Assembly (NCBI GenBank): GCA_015680685.1
Contig: MNCI01029112.1
Location: 1 to 64,000 of the forward strand
From: Gnetum montanum
Lineage: Eukaryota; Streptophyta; Gnetopsida; Gnetales; Gnetaceae
Direction of reading: 5' to 3'
Length of the DNA stretch: 64,000 bases
The position numbers and the translations under genes are program-made. Under the pieces are notes generated by a model that was given only the letters and a program-made list of their open reading frames with translations, searched no databases and was not told the DNA's origin. Below, in pieces: positions 10,620 through 22,768 of this stretch; positions within the stretch are counted from its first letter, which is position 1, and every line of letters begins with the position of its first letter.

Positions 10620-11790
10620 TAAAAAGGGAAATAAATTTGTGGTTAAATATAAAATTTTATGTAGAAAATATTTCAGAGGGGTTTTGTTTGAATGTGTTCA
10701 TAATGATCAAATTAATCTTATCTTAGAACATTTCCATGATCATTCTAATTTGTTCTCTAAGTCTCCTAAGTCTACCATGCAACATATACTATGCAATGGT
10801 TTTAATTGGCTTAGTATGTATTAAGATATTAGTTTGAAAATTTAAAGATGTTACAAATATCAAATTCATGGAATAAAGATAAAAAAGGATAGAGCTCCTT
10901 TAAAACTGGTAATTACAAATAGACCATTTCAGCAATGGGGTTTGGATTTTATCAGCACAATTACTCCTTCAGGAACTACACATAAGTTTATTCTCATAGC
11001 TACTAATTACTTTAATAAATGGTTTGAAGCAAAGGATCTAAGAAAAAGTTCAGTATTAGACGTGATTAAGTTCTTGGAAGATTAGATTCTAAGTCATTTT
11101 GGTCTACCTAAAGTGTTCGTATCTAATAATGGACTTGCTTTTTAATCTAAAGAATTTATAACATGGGAATCTAAAAAATCCATCTTTCTATTTCCTTCAA
11201 ATTATTATCCTCAAGGAAATGGCTTAGTTGAATCTACAAATAAAAAGCTTATTTCCTACATTAAAAAGTTGATGGATTAGAATCCAATAAATTGGATTGA
11301 TTACTTAAAATTTACATTATGGACTAATCATATTAGATTCAAGAAGGCTATTGGGACGTCAGCTTATAACTTAGTCTATGGGTTGCTTGCTAGAATTACA
11401 AACAAGATTATAAGTTTAGCCTTAGATTTTGTGCAAAAGTATAGTGAAAAAATTGATAAAGATAGAAGCTTCATGATCTTGCTCATCAAAAGAGAAGAAG
11501 AAATGGATAGAGCTAAAGATAATCTATTAAAGAATGCTTCTCAAGTCAAAAGGTGGTGCGATAGAAAGGCTTTGAAAAGAACTTTCAAAATTAGTGATCT
11601 TGTATTATTATTGAATATGAAAAAGCTAAATAAATTTTTGACAGCATGGACTAGTCCATTTCAAATCAAGAGGCAATTATCAAAAGAGGCATACAAGTTA
11701 TCAACATTGAGTGGGATAGAGTTGCAGTTTCCATATAATTTTGTACATATAAAACATTATTTTAGACAAATTTCCACAACTTATATATAT
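10620..11790 (+). pseudogene. Element A integrase (decayed)
   Basis: Retroviral-type integrase remnant. The zinc-binding end is degenerate: H..H in LILEHFHDHSN at about 10710-10750, and a partial CNGFNW near 10790. The catalytic core is clear: QQWGLDFISTITP (about 10930-10970, first Asp), a second Asp region ILSHFGLPKVFVSNNGLAF where D-N-G has become N-N-G (about 11090-11140), and GNGLVESTNKKLI with the catalytic Glu (about 11217-11255). The tail frame 11383-11814 carries RWCDRKALKRTFKISDLVLL and SPFQIKRQL, the usual C-terminal 'GPY/F' region, with SPF in place of GPF/Y. There is no chromodomain. An in-frame stop splits the core in at least three places. Confidence 0.8.
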
Positions 11791-11812
11791 ATATATATAT
11801 ATAATAATATTT
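11782..11812 (+). repeat. (TA)n microsatellite
   Basis: Run of alternating T and A directly after the integrase tail, extending into AT-rich sequence that continues to about 12010. Confidence 0.9.
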
Positions 11813-11814
11813 AG

Positions 11815-13005
11815 TATACATATTAGTAAGTAATAAACTTTAATAACTTTATGTATATGCTTAGTAGTAACATATATAATAAATAACATATATATAGAGT
11901 TATATAATATTTAACCATAACATATATATTGTATACATATGCTTAGATAAGTATATATAGTATTATTAAAACATGTATACGTTATATTATTAGTTTAAAT
12001 AATATTTAATTTAAAGTGTTAGTTAAACTATTTAATTTATATTATCTCAAGTAATCATTACTTGTCATGTGTGTAACTCAAAGTGATGACTAGATAACTA
12101 CTTAGAGGTAAATTAATTTCAAAAACCAAGTAGTAGAAGTTGACTTAGTAAATTAAATAAGTTTTGGCTAAGTGGCAAAGTTGGTTAGTAGAATTGGTGG
12201 GAATTTCAAATTTACCATACACTATATAAATAGATGTGAATTATTTGGAAATGCATCATTTCACACTTCAACCCTTAATTAAGAAGAGAAAGTGAAGTAT
12301 TTAAGTGTGAGGTAGAAAAATGGTTTTTGGAGAGAGGGCAACAAGAAGACCTTTTTTCCAATATGTTACAGGATGCTACCTAGAGCATGTCTTAAGAGCC
12401 TATTGTAAGGCAACCACCCATGGAGCATCTAGTGAAAGCCCTTTCTTTGTCTTTCAAATGAGTTTAGACTTCTCACTGGTGGACTTTTTATACATTCTAA
12501 TGTTTGGGGTAGCTTTTATGAATGCAACACCAAAGTTGAGTACCAAGGAGTGTCCAATAAAGATGATTCTTGGGGAGAGGCTTTCATGTCTCAAGACATA
12601 GAAGCAACTAGTTGGGGAGAATCTCAAAAATCAACAACTAAAGAGTTGGATGCAAAAGAAACAAAAAACGTTGTGGAAGACAAAGGTGAAGACCAAGTCA
12701 AGGCTTCAACTAGGTAAGAAGAGGAAAAAAGAGCAGTCATCACTACTAAAATTACATATGAAATGGTTCATGATATGAGAATCCTTAAAAGAGTTACTTT
12801 AGCTATTCTTTTTCCACATATAGAATAGTTGTATGAGATTGTATTTGTATAGTTTCCAAAGTTTTATTAGGAATGAGGTTTTTATTTCATCAAACCTTAC
12901 GTTAGATGGAAGTTTTCATCAAAAAAAAGACTTCTTTTTCTATGTAAAGGATGTTCTTAATAAAATTATTTTCCTAAATAATGTGCAAAAAGTAGTGATG
13001 AGAAA
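11815..13005 (+). other. Element A 3' non-coding segment with a promoter-like site and short ORF
   Basis: Between integrase and 3' LTR. An AT-rich part runs to about 12100. A consensus TATA box follows at 12223-12233 (TATATAAATAG), in plus orientation, with a pyrimidine/A-rich leader downstream. A short open frame lies at 12320-12601. It reads on through stops to about 12810, with a lysine/glutamate-rich stretch (TKNVVEDKGEDQVKAS). The product is not recognised. Together this resembles a promoter-plus-ORF cassette in the position where Athila elements keep their extra downstream ORF. The polypurine tract before the 3' LTR is not clear. Confidence 0.4.
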
Positions 13006-14244
13006 TGCTACCACATAAGGCCATTTAATGCACCAAACTTCATGAAGTTAAGTGTAGAAAATTTGATCAAGTAAAAACAAAAGAAAGTGATTGAAAAATA
13101 TCACTTTCCTTTAAAATTTTTTTGATTGTTTATTTAGCTTCAAATCTGAAAGGTGTTTTGGGGTTTTGACAATGTCAACATTTGTGACTTTATGCATTTA
13201 GGAATAGACTAATAATTCCTTTGTTATGTTGGAAAACAAGGATAGAATAAGAAGTGTAAAGGATTAATTTACTAATGCTATTATTTTTCAAAAAAAAGAA
13301 AAAAAAAGGTATCTGTCGAGAGCAAAAACTTGTCAAATTAAGTTGAGCCTTTTCTAGATGAAACACAAGAGAGATATAATGATGTTGGCACATTCAATGT
13401 ATACGATAGGCTATGTTAGCCTAACATCAAAGTTGACTTGAATTTTTTGGATGATAATCTTACTAAAATGCTACATTCGTTACCTTGTTCCAAGTACAAA
13501 GTTCTTCATAAAAAACCTAACACAACAACTATGGCTTTCATTAACTATTTTGAGTTTAATGTGAAATTCACTCATGTAAAGAGAAAGTTCAAGATTCCAC
13601 TTCCTCATCTAGATGAAAGGAAGAAATTAAAAGTCATAAAGAGGTGAATCACAATAGACATCTTGAATCACAAAGGATAAAGATGAAATTGATACATTCA
13701 ATTATGTGACATGAAATATTGTTTTAGGATTCCACTTCCTCATCTAGATGAAAGGAAGAAATTAAAACTCATAAAGAGGTGAATCAAAATAGACATCTTG
13801 AATCATAAAGGATAAAGATGAAATTGATACATTCAAGTATGTAACATGAAATATTGTATTGGCTGGAATTATCTAGTGTAAATTAAGTGGTTAATATGCA
13901 ATTTTAAAAGAATATATATTAAATTCTATTCTAGAAGTTCATGGCAGAGCAAGTTTGGTTTTAACCCATAATGCCATCCTGGAAGCAGTGTTGTAAAATT
14001 AGTTCATGAATCTCAATGGCCTATTTTAGGGTAGCCAAATTAAAGAAAGCAAGAATTGCATTGGTAAATGTATGGGCATTCAATTTGATTTCCAGTTGAA
14101 TAGATCTAGAGTCCAATGAGAGCATCCATGAGAGGCATATCCCACAGTCATGCAATTCTAGGGCATAGTATTTTTGAGAGCTAATTCGTCAAACACCTAC
14201 CATGCATCCTACAAACCTATCACCAAAAATATATTATACCCATT
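13006..14244 (+). repeat. Element A 3' LTR, first part (up to element B)
   Basis: Homologous to 2808-3890 of the 5' LTR. It ends at the target site CCATT of element B and resumes at 23697. It differs from the 5' copy by a 135-bp tandem duplication (13593-13862). The ORF of the 5' LTR is represented by the open piece 13438-13647. Confidence 0.75.
13593..13862 (+). repeat. 135-bp tandem duplication in the element A 3' LTR
   Basis: The segment beginning GATTCCACTTCCTCATC at 13593 recurs at 13728, with only a few differences over 135 bp. The 5' LTR has a single copy (about 3372-3506), so the duplication arose after insertion of A, or in the template used for one LTR. Confidence 0.85.
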
Positions 14245-15148
14245 TTATGAGCGGCAAGGTACCCCTATGCCCAACTATACGAATCACAAGTGTTCATGCA
14301 TGATCTAGTCGAATTCTATGGATGGGACTAGTTGTGCATGTAGGCCATTATGTCTTGATCACAGTTTGTTGTCTTCCCACTTGGACTAGTGGTAGCTTAG
14401 TCATGTATGGTTTAGTCTAAAGCGAGGCATATGATAATTGATGTTGTTTTAGCCTTATTCTACTCCTAATGATAATAAAGAAATCAATTAATTAAGCTGA
14501 TTAACAATGGAAAGTAAACTTTAAACTAGCCTACGTGTGATGAGTATCCATTCCTAACCCTCCATACATGCCTTAGACTTCGCATAACAACCATTGGGAT
14601 TACCAAGTGTACCTTTATTGGGCATACCAAACGATAACACTACTAGGTTAACAAGTAGTTATACATAAAGTGCTTGCAATTAGTGTTACTCATTCTGCTT
14701 AGTGATAGAAACAATAAAGAGAAATAATTGATAACATTAACTAAGGAAAATGGTAAGAATTTAAGTAATTAAAAACAAAAATAAATCTAAGTGGATGCTG
14801 CAATGATGGAAGTAATTTCAATCTTTATTTCTGAACATGTAATGTAACCAAGTACATTACACTCAAGTAAGAATGTCATACAATCACTTAACATCACATT
14901 GCGAGCATGCATTATTAAACAAACTAACAAAACTTGAAATATATTGAACTCTATCAATGAATCTATCAATCTATAAATCTATATCCCAACCATGCATCCA
15001 AGTGTTGTATTTATAGGCTAGCACAGAAGGGGAGATATTAGATCCTCAACATCAAAGATTGTGTTCCAATATTTCATACCTAATAATGTAGCTTTGATAT
15101 TAGATATTATATATATGATATCAAACCCCTACAAAACATGACTCATCA
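14245..15148 (-). repeat. Element B 3' LTR
   Basis: Edges (T)(T)ATGAG...ACTCATCA; the first G of TGATGAG is T here, while the partner LTR is intact. A TATA box (TATAAATA on minus) lies at 15008-15015, only about 135 bases from the U3 start. U3 is thus very short and R-U5 long. Confidence 0.85.
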
Positions 15149-15157
15149 TGCCCCCAC
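15149..15157 (-). other. Polypurine tract of element B
   Basis: Minus strand reads GTGGGGGCA directly before the 3' LTR. The same tract, GTGGGGGTA, precedes the 3' LTR of element C. Confidence 0.65.
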
Positions 15158-15339
15158 GATTGAATGAAAACTCATCCTTGAGTTAAAAAAATGAGGAAAA
15201 AGTTCTTACAAAATATTGGGAAGGTATGGGATTATTGAATAACTTAAATAAACATACAAATTGACTCTTCCATGCTGTAGTGATGTTTTCAAAAAATGGA
15301 CTTGACATAACAAAACAACAAAATTGGATAAAGTTATGT

Positions 15340-18200
15340 AGTTCCTAGAGGCGATGGCTCTTCCATTGGTTGCTTTCATTTGTCATTAGGCTTTTTGAAT
15401 TTGTAGTGATCTAGGAGCTCCTACAACTTATCCTTCTTTGTTCTTAGGTCATGCACCATCTAGACTGATGATCCAATGTGTGATAGAACCAGTACATCGC
15501 ATGAACATGGTAGTTATTGGACCATTTGATTCGCTTTCACATACCATGCTGCGAACTACTATCATTCCTCCTCAAAAGCTCTACCCTTTTCTCTTAATTC
15601 ATGATAATTTGTTAATTTCTTTACCAAGTTCAAGGCTACATCTCTTTGCCCATGGTAGAGAGTCTTAATTATTTCTAATTCTGAGTTTTCCATGTGGATA
15701 TTTTGTAGAACATCTTCTCTATCTACAAACTCTTTTTCATATAAGGCATAGGTGGCTACTTCTTGCAGTTCCAACTCATTTCTGGGTTGACATTCTATTA
15801 ACATGGCAAGGTTATCAGAGTGAAGGTTAGCTAATGCCATGTACTCTTTCAAATCTTCAATCTGCAGGTCCTTATTCTTCACTTTCGCTTGGTGGACTAG
15901 GGCATATCCAAGATGGATTTTTAGTTAGGATTCTATGTTGACATAGAACTAATGTAGGTCTTTACCATCTAGATTTCTTTTTCATTAATGTATTTGTACA
16001 TGCCAATCTATTCTTTAAAGTGCTCTTTTAGCTTCTTGTGCTTTTTCCCTCATTCTACTATGTGCTTATTTCAGTTATAGACTTTTGGCATATTGGGTGC
16101 ACCTCCTCCATTGAGAGGGTTCAGTTCTCTTTGGCCAATGCACTTTATGTTTTGGTTGACCCTCACTAGTTTTTTCCTTAATTGGTGGATGCTTTCTTCC
16201 AAAATGTTTTTCTACTTTTCAATGGTGGTCAATCTTGCATTATCATCAACAAGTTGCTTGTTTTCTTCTTGTGTAGCAATCAATTCCTTCTCATGAGCAT
16301 ATGCTTAGGCTTCAGTGGCTAAGGCATTCTAGACTGCTTTTTCCTTTTCTTGTTGAAAAAATTTATTCTATTCAATCAATAGGCCTTGTTTCTCTATTTG
16401 AAATTTCTCTAACTAGTTAGGTGCAATGAATTGGAAAAGGTCCCTTCTTTCAGCTCTTAGGGAAACGAGCTCTTGTTGCAATCTATGCACTTCTATTTCT
16501 ACATGCTATGCCCTAGTCTCTGCCATGACTAGCGTTCCTTTTATGGTAATGAGGTCAGAGTGTATTGTAGTGACATCACTGGGGATGTCAAAAAGAGTTG
16601 TCATAACTTGTCTAGTCTACAAAAATCTATCAAGCACATCCTCATAGACCACAAAAGTCATCAAAGTCTTGGCTAACGTTTGTGCAACTCTAGTTCTGGT
16701 TAAGTTCACTGGGGCACAACAAGCACATTAAAGGATTCTTTAATTTGGTTTGTGATAACTTTTGCTATGCTTGCTGCATCTTGGTGCTGCATGACCATGA
16801 CTATGGTACCTTCTTCTATTTCAAGCACCACTTGGAAATATGCAACATTTCCAAATATCTATTGTAACCATTGAGATTCTCCTCTTGATTGTAAAGAAAT
16901 CTACCTCATTTATGGATTTGTTAAGACTATAGGTTGAATTCCATCATTAATGACTCGAAAAATTTTGGATTCATCCCTACTTCCCCAACTGAGATTTTTA
17001 GTAATTTGCTATAGATGGCTCATTGCAGGCCCATAATCTTGTGTTAGTGGCTATGAAACTTGTGGTTCTCACCATTGCTTTGGTTCTTTCTTTGGCTCCT
17101 TCTCTAGTTCTTATTCTAGCTCCTTTTCTAGTTCTTATTCTTGTTCATCATCAAGGTCTTTCCTTTGTATTGCTGGTTTGAGCAAGTTAGAGAATGTAGC
17201 ATTTTAGGCCCTCCTCAGAAAGTCATTAGTGTAACCCAAGATTCTGATGCACTTTCATAGCTTTCTAATTAGGTAAGGGAATGAAAGTATTAGCTTCCTC
17301 ACCTTTCTCTTCTTGAACTACCTTTGAATCTCCATGAAGTACAATTGGACAAGGTTGGCATTGTATTTGCCCATCAAGATTACACTTCCTCTAGCTATGT
17401 AGGTTGATATCCTATTGAGCCCTTTAGTGGGGAAGAGATGGTATGTGCCAATTTTGAAGTAAATCCTCTCTTCTAGAATCAACTCACTGTATATTTTGTT
17501 CTCTTTGTTATATGCCCTCTTCAGCCACAACTTTCTAGTTTCTACTTTAGAACTTGTGGATAGATGTGCTACCTTGGCCCCCCCACATTTGGTATGTTTA
17601 GAGCCTCTACAATGGCCTTGACTGAAAAAGAAATAGAGATTCTACTAATGGTGATAGTAGTTCCCTCTTCCTTATTATGCTAGAATTGGTACGTCTCACT
17701 AAGGCACCATTCCGCACTTTTGGAGAGGATGTGCCATAAAGGCAATTCCTCAAGCTAAGTTCAAACTGCCTTAAGGACAAATGCCATAAATGGCCCGAAG
17801 TTCATTTCCATGATGACTATGGTCAACATGGATTGCTCCTAGATGGCTTGGAGGCATTCTTGGAACAACATGAAGCATTGTCCTCGCACTTGAGGCTATG
17901 GTTTTGTAGCCTCTATTTGGACTAATTACCCTATAGTAGGAGACTCTTGATGAATGCTAAATGAATAGGCCTTCTATTCTTCATGCTCGACTGGTGGACC
18001 TTGTTGTCCTAGTTGGCCTTTGCTACCTTTTGGGCATTTGCTTGCATCCTATGAAAGTCCTTCTTGTCCTCCTCTTTTTGTGGCCATCTACAATCAATCA
18101 AGAATTTGATGTTACTAAAGTTTTTTTCCTTTATCATCAACAGGTTTATACCTTACTCATGACCTTAGTTCTATTAAGTTCTTAGCTCATGTGATTGTAG
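15340..18200 (-). pseudogene. Long coiled-coil protein gene carried by element B (unrecognised family)
   Basis: Translated on the minus strand, this gives a broken but coherent protein of roughly 900 residues. Its start is not settled. The N-terminal part (about 17900-17200) is globular, with TITISRISISFSVKAIVEAL and, after a frameshift, FKIGTYHLFPTKGLNRIST. An acidic linker of repeated EL-EKE-like units follows (17160-17080), then KVITNQIKESFN. From about 16680 to 15560 come long heptad-like helices rich in Glu, Lys, Leu and Gln (RLQQELVSLRAERRDLFQFI; EENKQLVDDNARLTTIEK; LQIEDLKEYMALANLHSDNL). The tail near 15350 reads EEPSPLGTT. No RT, integrase or gag motif is present. A promoter-like segment lies just upstream at 18480-18760. 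It takes the downstream position that Athila elements use for their extra ORF, but I see no signal peptide or fusion features. It is probably a captured plant gene or a lineage-specific accessory ORF. Confidence 0.55.
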
Positions 18201-18479
18201 AGTTAGAAAAATTTCAAGAAAAATGCCCAAAAAGTGTTAACTTATTTTATGATCCTTTGCAATTGGCTTCTTTTCCCCTATGAATGACTTATAATGACTA
18301 TTATGATCCCTTTGGTGAGATAATTAAAGGTTCTAACATACATATTTCTAATTGTTTATTAAAATACTTAAGGTTTTTAACATTCTTTCCCTTCTAATAC
18401 CTTCCAAGAAATAGAAAATTTTGAAAAATTGGCATATTTTCTCCACAAAGCACCCTTCCTTGACTAAATTAAACACTTT

Positions 18480-18760
18480 GGGATCAAATAGGTTCAAAAC
18501 CCATGAAAATTAGAGTGATATAGAGAAAAATATTGTGTGTAGAACTTGGATGTGCAGAGCTCTAAGTTGAGAGAGAAAAATTCAAAACCCCCTAGCTTCA
18601 ATTGATGATAATTAATTTTTTGAGCATAATGGGGATCCTATTTATAGGTTTTTATAGGCCTGATATTTGGTACCCAACATTGAATATTCGATATCAACTC
18701 CCACCTGATATTGGGTAGTCAATATTAGGGGTCATGAAATTTCATTCTATGAGGACATTT
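18480..18760 (-). promoter_or_regulatory. LTR-like internal promoter of element B
   Basis: On the minus strand a TATA box CCTATAAATAGG (18642-18653) is followed by a leader rich in TTTCTCTCTC and preceded by several GATAT(C/T)-centred modules (18660-18740). This is the same arrangement as in the U3 of the B and C LTRs: GATATC repeats, then TATAAATA. It lies about 300-500 bases upstream of the coiled-coil ORF and points towards it. Confidence 0.5.
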
Positions 18761-18949
18761 ATCATGGAAAATGAAGCTCTATGATTGGTTGAAAGGTTTT
18801 ATGTAAAATCCAAAGTTCTGGGGTTAGTGAGAATTCATATTTAGGCATCGATAATGTTAGAAGATGGAATCATAGGAATTAAAAGCTTTGGAAGATGTAA
18901 AAAAGGGTATTGGATCCATGGTGTAGAACAGATTAGTTATATGATAAGA

Positions 18950-20395
18950 GAAGGTTTTTTCTTTATCATTTATGCATTTTGAAGGTTTAAGATGATGCAT
19001 TTGTGTTAGAAAAGTACAAGTTATAACAGTTATACAAGTGGGTCCTCCCCAAAGCAGGCTTCAGCCCTTAATGCCCTTGTATAACCACACCTAAAAATGT
19101 TTGTAGGCACCAAAGGAGTCGAAAGCAATGTATACGTACTGAGCAAAACACATATGTTAAAACCACCAATTTAAGAAAATAACTCTATTACACAAAACCA
19201 CAAGTTATGATCATACATATAGTAAGATGAGATGGATTTTTGAAAGGATTGCAAAATTTGGGACATGAGGTGCCTAACCATAGGCATAATGAATCCTTAT
19301 GTGTTATTAATGATTAAAGTAATCATTAGCCCTTCTTTTCAAGATTGAAATCTAGTCAAAACCACATTCCATTGACATTGCATTATTTTATCTCTTTGAT
19401 TAACAACCATAAGATTACCACTGTTGTAAGGAGTAGCATCACTTGCCATTTTGTCCAAGGGAGGAATTTATTCATGGCACTTATTTTTTTTTAATTTTTG
19501 TGAATCCATTAACCTTTGGGCTTGGGTAACATGTCTTTTCAGTTGGACCCTTAGAATTTATTTAGTGCCCTTATATTTTATTTTTATCTATGTCAACCTC
19601 ACCAAAGGACTACCTTTAGGCATGGGTAACATGTCATTCTAGTGACATGATAAGGCAACATTTATTTTACTCTTACTCTCATTTTTTGTTAGACCTACAA
19701 GGATCTAAGTACAACCTTAGCAACATAATAGAACATAATTACAACCTACAAGTGATCAAAGAGATTCCACAAATCCCCTTGATGTCACACCCTTTGCATT
19801 CCCACTTGGTTCTTCACTTCTCTATCTAGGAAAAATGATTACAACTTTATTATTATTTTAATGATGAAAAAGAATATCATTATGACCATGGCAAGAACCT
19901 CCTATTAATGAGATGGATGGATGGATGATGTGGCCTCACTATTTAGATAATCAATCCCTCATGACTTTGACAACATAGAGAAAACCTTACCCCAATGGAC
20001 TACATGATGTTGTTTTATTCACAAATGATATTGCTAAAAAAGGAAATGAAAACAAAATGTGAAAAAGGTAGAAAAGGTTAGTAAAACTCTATATCAAAAA
20101 TGAAAAAAATGGTAACGAATTATAAAAAAAATGATGAAAAACACTTATTAATTCTAAATTTTAGGATCGTGCATCTCCCCCATGACAAAGCATTTGACCA
20201 TAACAAGAATTAATAAGTGGATGGGAAGGCTTCATCCATTTGTAAAATAGTGTTAAACTTTCATTTTCAAGCCACTAGGTATTTTCTAATTTAGTAGTGG
20301 TTGCATAGATAGATTGTTGCTCACACACTTGGTTGTTAAACATATGGTGGGTTAGAGTATGAGTTATGTGAACTTTGTAGATGTTTGACCATGCA
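18950..20395 (-). other. 3' non-coding block shared by elements B and C
   Basis: No coding signal is seen, but short segments match element C 48766-50760 in the same order. These are GGGTCCTCCCCAAAGCAG (19040-19057 and 49540-49557), AGGCATGGGTA(A/G)CATGTC (about 19620 and 50010) and GATGGATGGATGA (about 19917 and 50380). The conservation in a region without an ORF suggests a structural or cis-acting role. Confidence 0.5.
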
Positions 20396-20396
20396 T

Positions 20397-22644
20397 TCAC
20401 CCTTTACCATGATTAGTTATGCATGGATTCATTTGTCTCTCCATGATGCTAGGCTCATTGTTTTTGGCAAGTCTTGGAGTAATGACAGATGTTGGCCTTT
20501 GCATGGGATTGGAGGACATTGGTTGTGAAAGGAAGGGTGTTGCACTTGATTGGCATTGTATTGGTTTAGATGAGTTAGTAGGTCCATAACTATTGCACTT
20601 ATGCATGGGAGCCATCCTAAAGAAAGGACATTTTTGAGATTGTGGAGAGGACCTACTGGCATTATCATGTCTATGTATGTTTGTAGCATAAGTGACATTC
20701 TTTTGATGGTGTTGTTAGCTATGACATGTGATGGAGTGGAGTATGAGAATATTTAGGATATGATGCCGAGTGAGAGGTGTGAGGTGGTGATCCTTCAAGA
20801 GATGTCACAGGTCAATGATATTCGGTAGAGTGATAGTAGAAATTTGAAGTAGAGGAAGTAGAACTAGTTGGGGAAATAGGTTGTTGAACATAATATCCAT
20901 ACGGGTTTGGTTGGTAGTAATGGTAGGGTTGGTTTGATGATGGCCTCCCCCATGACTATGGGTTCTGCCACTATGGTTGATGATAGCATTAAGGCTAGTA
21001 AAAAGTCCCACTAGGATAGTATGATTGGTTGTAGGGTTGTCTATAATTACCTTGTGAGAAAGGTAATTTCCTAGGCATTTGCTTTTGTATGAACTTTGGA
21101 TTCAATGCAAAAGCCCAATACTCATGTAATAGTAACATGACTGGGCAATAGCCCTTTAGATGGTCATATATGTAAATGTCACATCCATCATCTAGTTTAG
21201 TGGTTGAGTCTATAGCCTCTTCTTCTACAGCCATTTTCCCTTTTTGTCCATAAGTGTTCCTAGCTATTTCTTAGTTCTTTTTCCTCCTTTTTTTGTGATC
21301 ACTTGATTCGTTTTGCATTACTCTCTCCTTTATGGTTTCTACACAAGTTATAACTTTCTCATTTATCTATTTTGATATCTTATCTAACCTTGCTTTAAGC
21401 TCATTGATAGACTTTTTTATTGACAAGGTTTGTTGTGAAATCACCTCATTGAGAACTATCTCTTTTTCCTTATCATAGATATGGGCCTTCTTATTTTAAA
21501 GAGTTGGGCCCTAGTGATCTTTCTCAACATTATCCCATTTACATAGTTCTCCTTCTTTTTCCACATGCTTGATTAGCTTTTGGATCTAATGGTTTCCTAG
21601 TTCATATAATTGACCTTGAACATACATCCCAAGGGTCTCTCTCATTTAAATATGAAGCCCATCTATGATGTGGAAAAGTTGCTCTTCTTGAGAGAAGCCA
21701 TGACTTGGATATTTATTTAGTAGAGAATAGTATTTATCTAGGGCCATATCCATGGGTTCATGTTGTCCTTGTTTCCATCCTTGGATTCGTTTCCTTAATT
21801 TGGACACCCTTGCATAGGTTTGATATTTCTCATTGAAGAGTTCCAGCATTGTGGAACACCGATGGATTGAATTTGATTTCAATAATCTATACCATACTTC
21901 AGCTTTGTCTATTAGTATCTTGAGAAAGAGCTTAAGCTTTTGCCATCCACTTTCAATGTTCTGTAAGATGCAAGCATCATGGAAGGCTTGCAAATGATGT
22001 TGTGGATTAGCATCATAGCCTCCTGCAAATTTAGGGATATTACTCATATCAAGCCTTTTGATATGACTTTCCTTGTGATGCCTGTTGGGCATTTTAATTA
22101 CCTCTATAATTTGCATCATGTCCTTAGTGGCCAACAAGGGTTCATTTTCATTAGAAATGTTGTAGTAAAAATTTCTATTTTTATTTGTCTAATTGTGATG
22201 ATTTTGTCTATGCTCATTTTGATGTCTTTGATTTTTCCTTTTGTTCTGATTTCTATTCTTATTTTGACTCCATAGTGGAGCTTGGTCTCTATGCCTATGT
22301 TCATCTTTGTTAGAGCTAAACATTGAAGAGGAAAAGAACCATGGGGAACTGGGAGGATTTCAATGGATTCTATGGTGTTTCCCATGGTCCCTTGATTTAT
22401 CTTTTATAGGTTTGGAGAAGGTCCTAAGCCTTGAGGCATCCCTTGATCTAGGACTTACTTCATCTCCTCTAGGATTGCCTGACTTAGGTGAATGTAGTCC
22501 TTGAGTGTAGTTAGGGTGGTTATGAACATATGAAATCCTTGCATGAGGTTGGTCACTCCAATTTTCTTTAGTATATATCTCATTAGTTCTCCAATGAATG
22601 TTCTATCCATACAATGCATTGTCACTTCCTTGTGAAAGAGACAT
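20397..22644 (-). pseudogene. gag: Element B gag (decayed)
   Basis: The gag starts at an ATG at 22644 (MSLSQGSDN), about 105 bases after the primer site. An Arg/His/Asn-rich N-terminal part follows. The capsid core is in the open piece 22137-21646: NIPKFAGGYDANPQHHLQAF, then AEVWYRLLKSNSIHRCSTML (the Athila/gypsy 'W-x-x-LP-x-x-SI-x-x-W-x-x-L' block) and GWKQGQHEPMDMALDKYYSL. Later it carries a charged region and a C-Y-x-H-x-K-G-x-CP segment (about 21180-21140) aligned with a better kept copy in element C. It ends Pro/Ser/Gln-rich and has several stops. Element C gag is clearly homologous along the whole length (55657-54953 and flanks). Confidence 0.8.
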
Positions 22645-22750
22645 TTTTGTGAGTTAATGATGTGTATGAATTTATATTTTCTAAAAGATAATTTATTAAT
22701 GCATTTACAGTGATTGTATATAATATAACTAATCTAGATACATAGCACCA

Positions 22751-22768
22751 TCCTTAACAATAGTGCAA
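22751..22768 (-). other. Primer binding site of element B (degenerate, tRNA-Asp type)
   Basis: Minus strand TTGCACTATTGTTAAGGA next to the 5' LTR edge. It aligns with the better kept site of element C, and differences from TGGCGCCGTTGCCGGGGA are mostly C-to-T or G-to-A. Confidence 0.6.

Noticed and set aside
15438-18185. Several plus-strand frames (e.g. 15438-15668, 16426-16647, 17961-18185)
   Set aside because: Shadows of the minus-strand coiled-coil ORF of element B; no independent motif.
15340-18200. Envelope-like protein in element B
   Set aside because: The position fits, but no signal peptide, transmembrane segment or fusion-like region is visible; the heptad-rich acidic composition points to a cytoplasmic or nuclear coiled-coil protein.
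20429-20698. Overlapping minus-strand frames of 72 and 89 codons
   Set aside because: They are alternative frames of the low-complexity Pro/Gln/Ser tail of element B gag, not separate genes.
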